DNA of 64,000 nucleotides from Sclerurus mexicanus (Eukaryota > Chordata > Aves > Passeriformes > Furnariidae), in assembly GCA_013396755.1 (NCBI GenBank), contig VWZF01002437.1, positions 186,001 to 250,000 on the forward strand, given 5' to 3'. Every line of letters begins with the position of its first letter. Position 1 is the stretch's first letter. Below, piece by piece: positions 1 through 14,800 of this stretch. The notes below the pieces were generated by a model. The model ran no database searches. It was not told the origin of the DNA and saw nothing but the letters and a program-made list of their open reading frames with translations. A program made the position numbers and the translations under genes.

Positions 1-2108
1 TACCCAAAAATAAGAAAGACTGTACATCCATGTGAGAGAAGGCAGAAGCACACACACCATATCTTTCACAAGCTCTCAGAAAAAACCTCACCCTTCCTCC
101 CTCACTTTTGCATAACCCAGCACCACCAGACGAAGAACCTGTAGAGATCAGCTTGCTGTGGCTAAACTCAGATGAAATCCTTCTTTCTCCTCATCCCCCA
201 TACGAAGTCCCATCATGGGCATACACCTACCACCGCTGCTGTAGTAGTAGCTAATGAAATACAGAAAGGCATTCTCCACTGTTGCTGCTGCAGACTTGAC
301 ACTGTTTTAAAAACTGTTCTTTACAGCAAATAGGACTAAACCAGCTTGTTTTTCACTAAGTGGCCCTGACAGCCTTTCCTTTTGTAAGCAAGGAACAGGG
401 AGAGAAAGAATGGTACCTATCGTTTGGCATGCAAAGACAACCAGCTCCAAGTCCCTGCCCAGGACTATTCGGCCCTGTGGAAGTTCAGCCACTGAGCTTG
501 TGCCTCAGAAAACGCGCCCCACTCGCCTTCCAAATTTCACACTTTCAAGCTTTCAGTGCAGCAGTACACCTTTCTTCTTTCCACTCCGCCACTTGACCCT
601 TCTGCAACAAAACCCTCCCAAAAATAATCTGTGCTTATTCAAGCTTCCCCTCTCCAGAGAGCTCTTCTGAAGCCCTCTAATACATGCACTGCAGATGACA
701 AAAGGGTTTCTGGGCTGCCTTCTGACAAACTAGTAGGACGGAAGAGTTTCCTCTTCACTGACTCCAAGAACCTGCAAAGCAGAACCCATTTTGCAGAGCT
801 AAGGCTGGGTGGTAAATCCTGTACCTGGAAGATTAGGGCTAAGGAGGGCATTAAGAAGGAAGAGCATTTATCTCTAAGGTCTTAGGCCACAAGCCACATG
901 AAGGTGGAAACTGTGGCTCCAGACCTGAGTGTCTGTTGGTCCTAACACCAAGCGGTCTTTTGCGCTACATTTTTTTTGCATTAATGAAGACTAGTATTTG
1001 AACTATATTAACAATTGTCACTGCTTTAATACATGGAAAGTACCCAACTCCTTCCTTCATATACTTCAGCACCTCTAGATGCCATTCCAAAAATATGATT
1101 TAAACCCCAAAATACATAGAATCCTTATTAATACTTGCTCGGAAAAGCAATTTCAGGTTCAAACAGGTATTAAGGCAAGCTAGAGATTTACTGTGACCAA
1201 TAAAGACTAGGGAAGACAGATCATCATTAAAGCATTTATTAGCATTCCAACAGTTCATGATTTAATTCAAATACCAGCACTTTACAAAAGTATCTAAAAG
1301 CAGGATAAACAGAGCCTGGCCAAAATCAGTTGGTATTCAGAAGAGTAAAAAATGATCAGTTTAAGGTGTTCAGAAGTTTGAATTTATAAAATACCAACAT
1401 TCTTTCTATGATAAGTCTATAGTGCTAAAGCTTACACTTACCAGTGCTTTCCTAAATACTTACACTTAAGTATGCCTATTTAATTTTAAGAAGGTCCTTC
1501 GCTTCACATTTGTTTTCTTAATACAAGAAAGCCCTCTGCAACTCTAGTTATTATAAAGAATCACCAACTCCTCTGGAATATAGTGTCTGAACACTTAACA
1601 GAAACGCCCCTGGCTCAAATTCAGTCAACACTAGCTCTTTGAATTAAATGCATACCACTTCTAAAAGTTTGCTGCTTCTTTACAGGTTTAATATAGATTG
1701 GAATGTCTATAATCCCAAATTCGGAACTTTAAAGTTCTAAATTAACATGGATTTTTTTTTTCAAAGCAGAACAGGAAATAGAGCCTGATTTTTCTGCAGC
1801 AACCACAGAAGCAAGAGACAGGTGCTACAGAAGTAAAATTTAACAATTGTTTGGTTTGACCTCTGTATTCGATTAATATGAGCTTCTTTGCCCTTAAATG
1901 GTTATCAGAATACCAGAGCCTGATCACTTTTAAGTATCTGTCTATCCAGGACATTAGCTGAACACTCTGAAGCTGTAATTGCCAAGTTATCCTCACAAAC
2001 ACTTGCAATAAGAAACTTGAATAGCAAAAAATCAGAAGTTCTGGGTTCAGTTGCAGTGACATTTAATAGCACCTCTATTACAGCAAATTTTTGCATTAAG
2101 ATACGCAC
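1..2108 (-). other. RSU1: RSU1 intron 3 (partial)
   Basis: This is intronic sequence downstream of RSU1 exon 3. I looked for the next LRR-coding exon on the minus strand and saw none, so the intron continues off the left edge. No clear transposable element is visible. It is AT-rich, with short open frames that look like chance. Confidence 0.7.
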
Positions 2109-2229
2109 CCAAGGTTCAGGTGTTTGAGCTTCTGAAGGCTGCTAATCTGTGTAGGCAGTTCCTCAATCTGGTTGTTGAAAAAGTTGAGCACTTCTATGTT
2201 TCTCAGGTCTGCAATGTTTGCTGGCACAG
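2109..2229 (-). CDS. RSU1: RSU1 coding exon 3 (residues 54-94)
   Basis: This is a 121-base exon with acceptor TTTCCCACAG|CT. It encodes (T)VPANIADLRNIEVLNFF, then NNQIEELPTQISSL and QKLKHLNL, ending two bases into a glycine codon. Two leucine-rich repeats are visible (LxxLxxLxFxxNxIxxLP, then LxxLxxLxL). The junction with exon 2 makes Thr54, where human RSU1 has Met by memory. The donor reads GG|GTGCGT, which departs from GTRAGT at intron position +4 and is weak, but the break point agrees with the HLNLG-MNRL junction of the protein. Later exons are not in the window. Confidence 0.95.
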
Positions 2230-3914
2230 CTGTGGGAAAGTTTTCACAGTGAGAGACTGCAATTAGAGCAAGCTACTTAGACTATAGATGCTCTCCTAGC
2301 AGCTGGCATTTGCAGTGGCTGCAGTACAAGGAGCATCTCATTGTTACTGCAATAAAAGTTTATATTCAGAAAGCCTCCTATCTGGAATCTGTTCTCATTG
2401 CTGAAAGCAGTCACTCTGTACTCTTCAAAAATTACTACCAGAATTGTAAGATATTCTAACAAAAATCACTGCAGAGAGAGACAAAGACAACAAATGCTCT
2501 TAAGAGACTAAAAAGCAGGCACAGGCTGTCCTCTCAGTTCCTGTAGCACACACAGGTCTCAAAAGAGGAGAGCCTTAGAGACCCAGATAATTTCATTATT
2601 TGAATGGAAAAAAAATGACTGATACAAAGAATAGTTACACTGAGACAGAAATTGTACTTAAAGGTCTTTAGCAACAAACATAAAATAAAACCTCATTTTC
2701 AGCAATGGCCCTTTCTACTTACTGCTTAAATAATCTAGTATACAAGTTTTTGGTCATTTAAGATACAACAAATTTTACAAAAAAATTAAGTTCAGCCCTA
2801 AAAGAAGAACTGTTTAGCCAAGCCCATTTTCAGTTACCTCACTTCAGTGATAACTGATCAATACATGCACATGGCTACAGTGGATTACCAACAGATCAAT
2901 TGCTGTTATTATCTAGAAACATGAAATATAAGGCAGAAGCACAGTATGAATATGCCTGTGCTAATGAGGACATTCAGATTTGCACTTTTCCCACCTTAAA
3001 GTTAGTGAGATTTAGACTGAGGTGTAAAGTCAGCTGAGGTGTAAAGGTGGTTGGCAAGTCACCTGCACTGAAGCCTGCACCTGTGTTCAATATTCACCTT
3101 GGTTTAGTCTCAACTTTGACTACATCAGGAACCCACAGAGTGCACATCTAAATAATTAGAAGGTTTTATGAGGCTATGATTTTCTTTTATTTGTTGGTAT
3201 GAGGCAATCTCAGTCTTAAAATGGAGTCAATAATGTTTACAAAGCAGAACATTACAGTATGTCACATTTATGAGATTACAAGTCTGATTACACTGTGAAC
3301 AATAATGGGATCCCTAACGAAGACTCTAATTACACTACATAAATATTATTGTTGAGGGTCATATTCACTGCAGGAGGTTTTTAGCAGACTTTTTTATAAA
3401 GTCATTAGAGCAAATCTGAACATTCAAAAGACCTCCCTTTGCGGTATTTTCCAACTGGTCCACACTTATCTGTCACTTGATAGAGAAAGTAAAGAGCAAT
3501 GCACTACTACTGCTGTTTTGAATTATTCCCTAGCAGAAGTTAACTGAGGATTTTAATTGACATAATTCAGCTGTTTCCAGTCTCAATATTTCACCAGAAA
3601 AGTAATTACCAATATTAAAATGTTTTCCTTTCAGAAATTAGAGTTTATCGTTTGACACTGGTGAGATGCCATGGACAGGCAAACCATGTTTCTGCTTTTC
3701 CCAGATACCATGTTCATGAAGACTAGGAATCAGAAGTACTAGCAAATACAGGTTTTAGTTTAGTCAAAGCCTAAACAATACAGAGACCAAACAATAATCC
3801 TGAAGTTACATCTCTGATGCAGTAAATAAAAATTTTGTTATGAAGGTTTTGGCCTTTTTGACCATGTTACATTCTCCTGAAAAAACCTGTGCAACACGGA
3901 ATCACAATATGACT

Positions 3915-3958
3915 CACTGTGGTCCCATCCAACCTGAACCATTCTGTGATTCTGTGAC
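3915..3958 (+). repeat. CR1 LINE 3' end
   Basis: The segment reads ggtcccatccaacctgaacc followed by attctgtg-attctgtg. This is the conserved 3' terminus of avian CR1, with its short octamer repeat. Only the tail is recognisable, as is normal for 5'-truncated CR1 copies. Confidence 0.8.
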
Positions 3959-5862
3959 TCAGGTACTGAGCTACCTTGAACTAGCAACACTGATTTAGTG
4001 GATATGTCCTCTCAACTACATGCCCAAAGTGGTTTGCTTTCCCAGTCATGAATAAATGAATTCTTAAGTTTGTATCTCTCTTCTGCTTTAAACTAGGGGG
4101 CTGTGGAGAGGGAAAGAATCATTTCAAAGAAGAAGGTGAACACTCCATTAAAAAAAAACCCGAAACAAAAACCCTGCAAAAAACCAAAACCCCCATGAAA
4201 CTACAAAGAAAAAGACACCTAAACACCAAGACAGGAAGAAAATGGCTTCCAGAGATTTGATCATGAAGATTACACTTGCACTGAAGTTTCAGTGTTCAGT
4301 TTTCAGCATCAAAGTTTCAATGAGTCACTACACAGCTGAAGAGTCTGAAATTCTACCTGACCATCCCACTTGCAAGCACAGGGCAAAAACTCAGCTTCCA
4401 CTAGCTAGTTTATTAGAGGGTTTTCATCTGGTTTTCTTTTGTCAGGGCACAGATATGAGTAAGTGCCCCTGGTGAACAAGAGGAACTGTGCCCTTGCACA
4501 CTGTCCACTAAGTTTCTGATATATCTGTATAAATCCCACATACTGTATTTCATGTTATGAATCACACTTAGGATACTTTATAATCGTTATTTTCTTCAAG
4601 ATATACTAAAAGCTGCATGGGTAGACAGGCTGAGATGAGAAAAAGGCTAACTATTTAGCAAAGGATTTGAATGAAATACTTTGTGTCTCCCTCTGTTAAA
4701 TCAAGATGAAAAGCCCCAAACCACAATTGTACTTTCTGGTTTGGATGGAGGGCATGGAGCTATTTTGTGAGGAGGAAAAATGGGAAAGAAGGTCAAGACC
4801 AGGCTTCTGGCAGGGCAAACAGGACTTTTTCTGCAACAGCTTATTTTCTGCTTCAACAATTCAGATTCATTTGTAACTTAACAAATGCTGTCTTGTATTC
4901 AATTAAAATCAGAAGACTGAAATTTACCCCTATTCTGGTCTTGTAGCTAAACTGCACAGGTTCGGTACCTTCAGGTCTAAAGATCAGTGGTGATCAAGCA
5001 GGTTGACTAGTCATATCATGTTCTCTGCTCTGAACTTTACACAACCTGACTACCTTCTCACTGTTATGTTGCAAAATTCTTCTGTGATATATAGCAGACT
5101 GCCAAGTCCCCAGACATTCATGTTCTGGCAATACTGAATTCCACTCGAGTCACTTTCTCATGACGAGCTGTGAGAGTGAACTGTCAGCATCCTGGTTCCG
5201 TTCACCCACATATTTACAGTACGATCCACAGTGTCTTAACAACTCTTCTAAGACCATCTGCTGCCCAGTGTCATTAACAACTCCCCCTCAGCAAATGCTA
5301 GTAAAATTTGGCAGCCCCATGCCTTTGCGTTCTCCTGTGAAGCTTCAGTCACATCATGAAGCCCCATTCATGTTAAGTCTCGCTTCACAAGACCAGGAAC
5401 AGCTTCCATCCCCTTGCTCAATATTGGAAATTTCATACAGTGATTCACTGTGACAGCTACAGACTTCACCTTCATTTCAAGAGGTTGGTTGATAGTGAAA
5501 GACAGGGTTTACAGGCTGCTTACAAGGAATATGAGGACTTTGTTCATGTTTCTGGAAATAAGAATTGGCAACTTGTTATACTTCAAAGCATTTATGCTCT
5601 TTTTTGCCCTGAAGGCAATTCTTTAGGCACTAAAACATGTTGTCATCAGAGCAGACTTTCACTCAAGGCAAGTTATTACATTTTATTCCTACATAACCAG
5701 CAGGTGTTCAAAAGTTATGAAATTATTTCCAAAACATAGATAAAAAGGATTACATGCTACTACTCAATGCCTATCTAACTCCACATCTAGAGGATCCCCA
5801 ATCTGGGCCTTAGCTCTTTTTCCACATTGCCACCCAGACAAGATCTGTACTAGAGGTCTGAT

Positions 5863-5877
5863 GTTGCCCTCTGTTGG
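5863..5877 (-). promoter_or_regulatory. CTCF-like motif, minus strand
   Basis: The minus strand reads ccaacagagggcaac, two mismatches from the consensus, in RSU1 intron 2. Confidence 0.3.
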
Positions 5878-8800
5878 AGGAACAGATACTGCGTTACAAA
5901 GACCTTTCATTCAAGACAACCCTGCAGAGCAGTGCTAGGAACATCCGAATCAGTGACAGCAGTTTGGAATTAAGTGTCTCACATGAAACCCTTTGTCATA
6001 AAGCAAGAAGTCAAAAGGTTCTCATACCAGTACCTAGAACAGACATCCAAATCCAGGTCCTTTTGTTTACCCAACCTTTGACAAAGGAGGAAGAGCACAG
6101 AGAATGGAAGATAAGAAGGTCCATTATTTTCCCTCCAGTTTCACTCTGCTACTCTTTTGTCATTTGGCTAGGTCTTTGTGATGGCAGGGCCCTTCATGCA
6201 GCTGAAAATACACAGGCTTCAGAAAGACTCTATTTCTTAAAATAATCTCCAAGATTATTTTTCTTAAAGCATCTCTGAAGTCCTGGGAAACAACAGGGAT
6301 CCTCATTACTTTAAAAGTAAACATACTTGGGCGTTTGCAAAATTAAGTCTCCATTTCCTTTTACCTAAAAGATGAAATCTAGTCTGGGGTGTTTTTTTTT
6401 TTGTATGTAGTAAGGACTAACATTAAATTAAAGATTTCTGAAGACACTCTTGGTAAAAAAAAAAAAAATCTTTATCGAAATTTCATTTACAATTTAAAAC
6501 CAACATATAAAACATTTTAGGTAAGGAGGCTCAGAAGAAAAAAGTGACAAGAGTCAATAAACTATCCAAATCAGTAAGTGAAATGATTTAGTAAAAATGT
6601 AAGTCTCCATGAAATGAACACATGGTATGTAAACTGCTTTAAACATTTCAGTTTATACCTTAACACTCAATGTTCAAAATAAACACTGTCCAACTGCTGC
6701 ACGGAAAACAGTATCTGTAATACCTGATTATGCATAAAAATGTGCATGAGTAAGCTTGAGAGCTCCTCAACAAATATCATTCAAAGGCTACAGAAAACCT
6801 CCAATTGAATCGGTGGTTTTTGAATCAGACATCAAGTGAAATAAGAATTTTAAATTTTTTAAATAGGATTAGTTCCTTTGGCATTCACATTCTCAGAAAC
6901 TTTAAGCTGCAGAAACCCTACTCTATCAGAATGTTTCTTTTACTTAATGAAGTAATTTTGCAGTACCTAGGAACCTGATGTTCAGTAGTACTCCAAACCT
7001 TTGCAGGTTCTAAGGGAATATTTATCCAGAAGAGCTATTAAAATAGCACTGACAGAGAAGAGATTTATAAGACTATGCCAGTTTCTCATTAAACTGTTCC
7101 ACTCAAAAGTCGGTCAAGAGTCATAGAGAGTAAAGTGAACTCAATAGAGACCTTTGAGAGTCCTATCAGTCCACTGTGGGTCTCAGGTAAGGTTTTCTTG
7201 CCGAGAGCAAAAACCTGCCTTTGAAGCCAGAAGTCAAACTTGTGGGCTGTACAATACAATGAACCCCATTCTGCAGACTTGCTAATCCAGTTAGCATCAC
7301 CAGGAACTTTTCATGACTAAGGATCCCTTAGTGTAAAGGTCATAAAGGCATGCAATGTTACTCAGATTTCATGGGGGAGGAAGAATTTAGGATGATAAAT
7401 ATATAATGCATTCTGTGCATCCAATAACTACACTCACAGAGCTGGAGTCATGTTTAGATTAATTTGACAAGGGCTCTGTTATACTGAAAGAGAAGCAATC
7501 GGTTTCACCAAAATGAAAGAGGAATTAGATGAGGGAAAACACAACAGTTTTCATTTTAAATATTCATAAGCATGCTGATATTATACTTGGCAGTTAACTG
7601 GAGAGAATCCTGATCCCAACTGAAGCATACAGTACTTAATTTACACACTATGTAGTTCAAGTTTCCCCTTTTATGCTCCCTCCACTCTTCCAAAGATGGA
7701 TATTAATCCTCTCATGCTGAAAACATTAAAAACAAACTTGTCTACTTAATCTTCAGCTCTTTGCTGAAACCAGCAGGGGTTTTTTTATTGCAATTATCCA
7801 CAGAAGCACCTCACTTATGAAACTGTTCTCATGGACATGTTTAAATTATACTATAGCTCACTGATGTGTGACTGTGCTAACAAAGCAATTTATCAATAAA
7901 CAGTTCTAATTTAGAAGACAAAGTCTAAGGAGAAGTGCAGTGAGCACAAAAAAGGCTGAGAAGACACTGGGAATCAAGTGACATCTAGTGAAGACATGGG
8001 ACAAATCTGCTCTCTGAGAGGCTAAGATGAACTTCAGAGTTTGAAGAGCAATACTAGAAAACAGGGGCTGAGGTTACGAAGGGGTTACTAGGTTGAAAAG
8101 AAATCACCTAACAGCCAAGAACTGAAACTACACCAAAATAACTCACAAAAATCTGATGTTTGTTAGCTTTCTTTACAGCACTAAGTAACACTACAAATGA
8201 GGATGGGTACAAAAATGTGGATATAAACATAGTCCTTCATTTCTACAAATAATTTTGAAGAAAACAGAGTATTAGCCAAGCTTTTTGAATTAGTGTGACA
8301 TGAAAGTGCTGTAGTAGATGATAACATCTTCAGCTTCAATTATCACTGTGAGGAGTGCACAGTTCAGCCGAGATGTTTCACTGTCTTATTTTTAAGGCAG
8401 AAGGAAAAAAAAATCCATGTGGTATACTGTGCAAAGTTGAAGAATACAGACTACGTACCTTTGTTACAGGTCAGATTATCTGTATGTTTTAATATTTCAA
8501 CAGCAGGGAATGGTTAAGAGAAATAACTTCTTCAGGACTGAACAACTTGAGTTGTTACTGTTAAATTGAGATTTATTATTAGGCTTCCACCACATGCAAA
8601 CGGTCTCTCTCACTAAATCTCAGTGAGTCTCCTTCAGGAGTTTAAGCTGTTTAAGCATGATCTTTTCAGAGTTTCACACTACTGCACAGTCACCAGCTTT
8701 AGATAAATCAAACCATCTAAAGTTCATTCAGGATGTTCACCTTCCTCAATATTCTTTTTACTTCAGTCTATTTAACATATTTTCTGCAGTTTACAGAAGG

Positions 8801-11800
8801 GACTAACCAAAGATGTCCTGAACACCAGGCCCTGAACTGATACCATAAGCTAACCTCAAAGGTGAAGGTCGCTTCAGCCTCTTACTCAGAAATACCTCTG
8901 TGATTGTGTGCTTAGCAGTGCTTACTTCCAGAATTCCACTTTCAGTGTATCTAAAAAATTGCTCATAATTTCAGTTCCCCTTATTGGTCAGTATTAGTAG
9001 TTTATCACTGAAATGTTTAAGAACTCACATAAGACTATTTTTCACTGTGACTTGGATCAACTAAGTCTTCCCCCTACTCAGCACTGCCAACTGCTGTGCT
9101 GACACTGCTTACCAGGGACACCAGCCTGTCCTCTAAACACACACACAGAACAGGCTGCAGTAAAAAGGCTCACTGCTCAAAAGCAAGGTCAGCACACGTG
9201 TTTCTGGTTCTAGTCCTCAGAAATAGGAATGAATGAAGCTCCCTCCTAGTCTGGGCTCCCTGTGCCCAGTACTTAAAGCCACATCTTTCACTCCGTATGG
9301 TACAGTCCTCCCTCCACCTCTACACTATCTTATCCCAGGTTTCAGCTGACTATACATTTCATTTCCATCTGTGGAAGTTATTACTTTGAGACAAGAGCAA
9401 CTAATTACCACTTTGCCCATCATCACATAAAGATCAGGAAATTATTTCACCCCAAGGGTTATGTCACAGGACATCAATGGTAAAAGTAAGAGGCCAGATG
9501 GTGAGTGGTCTGAAGGGAAATGCTGTGTCATTATCCACTTCAACACACCTGATTACTAAAGGAACAAAAAGAATACATAGAAAATAGAGTACAAAACAAA
9601 GCATACAAAACTAAATCCAGTTTTCTCTCAATCTAGACTGAATCTACCTTGTCTCTGCCCTTCCATATCAGCATCAAAAAATTCCACTTGGCTTGACAGT
9701 AAATTCTGTAATATAGAATTAAGCTCATAAATAAAGTGAGTTCACTTTTGCAACATTCACTAGGTTTGAAAATCCTGACTTCAAAATAGTTGGTATCTGG
9801 CTAGAGGATGTCAAATACTTTTCCATTACAACCTGTACAAACACATGGAGAATGATCATTTATATGGGGCTTCCACAAAAATTTACAGCTATTTTAAAGC
9901 CACCAGGAAATAAGTGAAGACATAAGAAATTTGTACCAACATGTCAGAATCACCAAGACTTTAAAAAAGGAGGCAATATGTTTGCAGGCGTCTTTTAATA
10001 AGAAAACAACAGCTTCTGAATAACTATATTAAAGACAAACGATTTGCGCCTAGTATTGGTTTTGGTATGGACGCTTTACTTACAATGCAAAACTGATTTT
10101 GTTGCCATATAGCAGAAACTTTGACAATTTATGCATAAATTGGGTAATCTCAGCATGCACACTTATGCTATTATAGCACAAAACTTTTTCACAAATTATT
10201 CTGTTTCATTCTCTCAAAACTCGTTAAAACCAAAACTTGTATTATTTAAAGATAAAATGCTCTACCATCTGTACTTTCTCAGAACCAAAGGTTTGGGGGT
10301 TTTTCAGGAAGAAAAGAAAAAAAGGCAACATGGTATTTAATCAAAACACTTGTGCAGAATTCAGATGTCACAAATTTAGTAAGGCATATGTATAGGAATC
10401 TACTATTCCCTCTTTCTCACGTCCCCCCGTGCACTGCATTCATAAAGATATTTCCCTTTAGAGATCCCTGCATCAGAAAGAGGAAGTAAAACCAAATCAA
10501 AATATCTAACAAAAATGAAAGGCTTACTGTCAATTTAAAGCATCACTCCCAGACACAGCTGATAGGATACTGTCAGGCACAAGTCCTGTTTTGGACACAA
10601 CCCCAGGCTCAGTACACAGACAGTTTACTTGCACCATTTTGGGGTGTATCAGGCCAGTACACCAGCATGGAATGACTTACCAGAAGGAAGCAGAAGCAAA
10701 GCAGAGGAGAATACAAGAGTAAAGAGTATACAGCCATCTATTTTCTGCCAGAAGTCAGCAAGTTTGCTATATAAATAACTTGATACCAGGCAAAATGTAA
10801 AGTGTCAGACAATACCAGCAGGAGACACCCTAACACATTTCAGCAGACTGGAGAAGACAAAGCAGCTAGACTGGGAAGGAATTCAGGACAGACAGATGCA
10901 GTGTTGCTTACTGTCTCTGGAATATCTCCAATACATCCAGGTATACACTACAGCCAGAAAGGTGACTCAGAAAGGAGATGTCCTAATATAAAAATGAAAC
11001 CAAGAGATTTTAGCAGCATGTTAAATAAGATTAAGGACACAGTCAAGAGGGTTAAGAGCAATGAAGGGACAAGCTTCTGTGCTGGTCACATATAGAGAGC
11101 AAAACAATTTAGGAGACAGCAGGGCAAAGAAGTAGTAAGTCATGTGAGCAGAAAAAAAAAGAGAAAAGTTTTGAACTGCTCTGTTGGAAGGAGGCAAAAT
11201 GCAAAAGGACAATAAAGGGTGAGTACATGGCTGTAAAAGGAACATGATCAATGAGACACAGCTATTCTGACAGAATCAGAAAGTAAACTCAGAAGAAATT
11301 CAGGTGTAGAAATGGGAACCAGCAGCAAAACATTAATGAATCACCTCACAAAAAGGAAAGGACTAAAGATGAGTAAAGGATTACATGAAAATCACGTGAG
11401 AAGCAGTGGAAAGTGCACAGAACAGCACAGGACAGCAGCTCAGAAGAAAAGGAGAGGAAGACAGAGAACATGACATCAGGTAACACAGGAGAGGTTCAAC
11501 CAAAAAAATAGTCGTTCCAGATCTCTCATCATTTAGACATTTGATAATAGCGGGTAAGGAATCAAAGCATAAGAGCAAAAGGATAGACAAGTTGTCAGGA
11601 GTGAGCTCTGAATAGCAGGAAACCATTGAGAACACTTAAAGGCAGCACAAGAATATAGTGAAGCCAGTGAGCACAGGATCACTTGAGGTTAAGGAGACTG
11701 AGAATAGCAACAACTAAGTTGCTGTCCACCATGACCTATTAGGAGCATGAGCTTCTTCCTAGGAAATAAACTGCTAAAGGTATTCAAACAGTGACCTCTA

Positions 11801-14800
11801 ATGGACAAACCATACAGTACTGGTACTTCACCGGCAGCAGGAACACTCCAGGTCCGAGCAGGTAACGACACAAAAGATAGAATCTCTGAATAGATTTCTC
11901 AAAATTATTACAATGTCAATTAATCATTGCTTGCAGGTAAGGCAAACAACTGTTAGAGTAGTTACAATTCATCAAAAATTTGCTGCACATCCCAAAATAA
12001 GTGAAAATAAAGCACAAGCTGGCAGCATAATAGATGCACACATATTGATGATGACCAGCACTATCTGCTGCCAGTGCTGAAGTAACCTTCAATATCCCAG
12101 CCTGTTTTCCAGTCCCATCTTCCTCTCTCTGCCCTCCTGCGGAAGACCACAGTTAACCCAAGCTTTTGAAAGCTCTTCAAGCACATTTCCTAGTCATGAT
12201 GTAGTACAAGGATTCTAATTGTCAAAACTTCAATCAGCACACCAAGTAAGGATTTCACATCCTAGTATAGGATGATATTTTGTGTACGCTTTCAGCAGCT
12301 GGAGAATACCTTGAGCAAGCTTAGCTTTCCAAAGTCTAGAAGGTTGAGTACCACTTCATACTTACAGCAAAATAGTACACAAAAGCTGCTCTGCTTGGAA
12401 AAAAGCCATCAGGCAACACATAAGCCACAATCTTTATGCTTTAACAGTTCCTTTTTAAATGGGAGTGTCTCTTGCTAATTCTACTCCAACTATTGCTCAC
12501 TTACAAATCTAGCAGCACAAGGAGCCCCAAAATTGAAACCTAATCTACTCTGCAGACTTCAGCCTCCAAAGGTACATTTTTCCAGACAAAGGCAGCCACT
12601 TGTTGTAGCACAACCAATTTATAAAGAAAAAAACCACAAACCCTAAGCCACCACAACAATGTGACACACTGCTTGAAATTATATGGGGCAAGGACAGACA
12701 AGCCTGGTGATATCCCTTCCTCTCCCTGACCTGGGCTCCCCAGAATCTCAGTATTCTGCAATTCCCAACCTGTTTTCCAGAACCATTATGAAACCACACA
12801 GACCCCTTCTAGCAGGAGTGTGAAAAAAGTAGGACCAAGCTTGATTTCAAGAACTTCTACAACAAATTCCTTAACACATGAGTGGCACAGCCACTCCATG
12901 GAGCACAGTGTGAGAGGAATCATGCCAGCTGGCTCTGCAGAACATGCAGATCTGTAACCACACCTGAAGTTCACTTTCATCCCACACAGAGGTGTCAGAA
13001 AGAGCAAGTGGCTGAGATTGCTGCAGACGTCCAATTACATGCCACTTGAACTTGAGTGAAGCAGTCCTAAGCAGAAATGCACAAAACAGGAAAATCGACA
13101 CCCATAAAAATTATTACCATCGCACAGACAATGCAGAAACAGTATTTGTGACTGACAAAACTGATCAAGTGTGGTTTCTAGAAAAGTATATCCTGTGACT
13201 ACAACTCCCTCTATGCCCCTCCAGCACAGCTACCTTAACTCTCTACCATTATTCATGTCCTATTAATGATCCCACTGAGCAGGAGGTGAATGTCACCGGT
13301 ATGTCACTCAGCTAGCATCAAATGATATCGACCAAAGACAACTTGGTCGCATCTCCCCAGATTAATCCACCACACTGGGTCAAGATCAGAGAAGCTATGC
13401 AGGTTAAAACTTCCTTGAATTCTGCTTCTTAGCTGTATACTGGATAGAAGGTTTTAAATCACTACATGATGTAACAGAAAATTTCCAGTACAACATACAG
13501 AGACACTGGCTTATATGTCTACGTTACATTAAGAAAAAGCACAGATATTCACTTTCTCCCTCTGCTTTCAACTGGATTGTCATAGTAGAATCATCCCAGG
13601 TTTGTCACTTATGCAGCAACTGGTTCAACGAGACTGCAGAATCACAGTTATTTATCTTTCCCTAGAGTTTTGCTTCTGATTTCATTCTCACCAAGCAGGA
13701 AAGGACAGACTCAACTGTTTCAGAAGTCACTGAGAGCAGAAGCCAATTTAGGCCTCCTCCATTAGCACAGAACTAGATAGCTGAAAAAAAATTCAGCCTA
13801 ATATGCTCCAGCAAAATCCATGTGGATTTGGGTATGTCTGATAATGAATGATTTAGACATGTAAATACAGTATGAATGGCACACTAGAAATATTAACAAA
13901 ATATATGCCATAAAAGTATTCTGAGCAGTATGATTGATTTAACAGTGCAAACTCCTCATATTTGCTAATGAAACTTTACTTACTTTTAATAGTTTTCTGG
14001 TAAAAATATGAAGTATGTTTACATAAAAATATACATATTCAGCTTTTACATGTATTTATTCTTCCAGATAGACATATTTACCCTAAACACCAAAAAAAAA
14101 GGCAAGCAGAACACTCATTTAAATGCCAGAAAACTAGTAGAAGATGCTAATATGACCTTAGTGTAGCATGTCAAGTGTCACTGCCATCAGCTTTCTAGTC
14201 ATTTTAAGAACAATCTGCTAAGACAATTAATTACATAGCTTAGAAGATTAGGTCAACAGTGTCAAATATGAGAATATGAACTTGAAATTTAGCCTTTTAA
14301 AAATGTGTGCTGTCTATTTAAGTGTCTACATCCATTTGTGAAAGAATAGTAAGTTTCAGACTCAATGAGCTGCTTCTCAGGAGAAGCAGTGGTCTTACCT
14401 TGCCGCAAAAGAAACCCAAACACAGCAAACAGAAAGGCTGACAGAATTCCTCAGCTGAGAGAACCCATATACTTGCAGCCTTCTGGTCTAATGGTTACTT
14501 TAGAAGAAAGTGGTAGTTAAAGGCTGAGATTCAATATAACACATTTATAATAGAGCACTCCTTAAACAGGTATTTTGAAAACTTAAACTGCTTTAAGCAA
14601 ACGGTATACTCTGGATTTTTTTGAATAAAGTCAACCTGAACACATCCTTCCTGGACACCCCTTATTATCACATCTTTCCCAGTCAGGGCTACAGCTAAGA
14701 CTTGTAGCTATCTCAAGGTGCCCACAACCTTCCAAAGTCTGTAGAGAAAGCCACAGTGGCTGAAACAACTTAACTGCCTGGCTTTCAAGCAGCTGAAGTT

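Noticed and set aside
5874..6245. A 123-codon plus-strand frame in RSU1 intron 2
   Set aside because: Antisense to RSU1, with no recognisable domain. A length of 123 codons is not exceptional in 64 kb.
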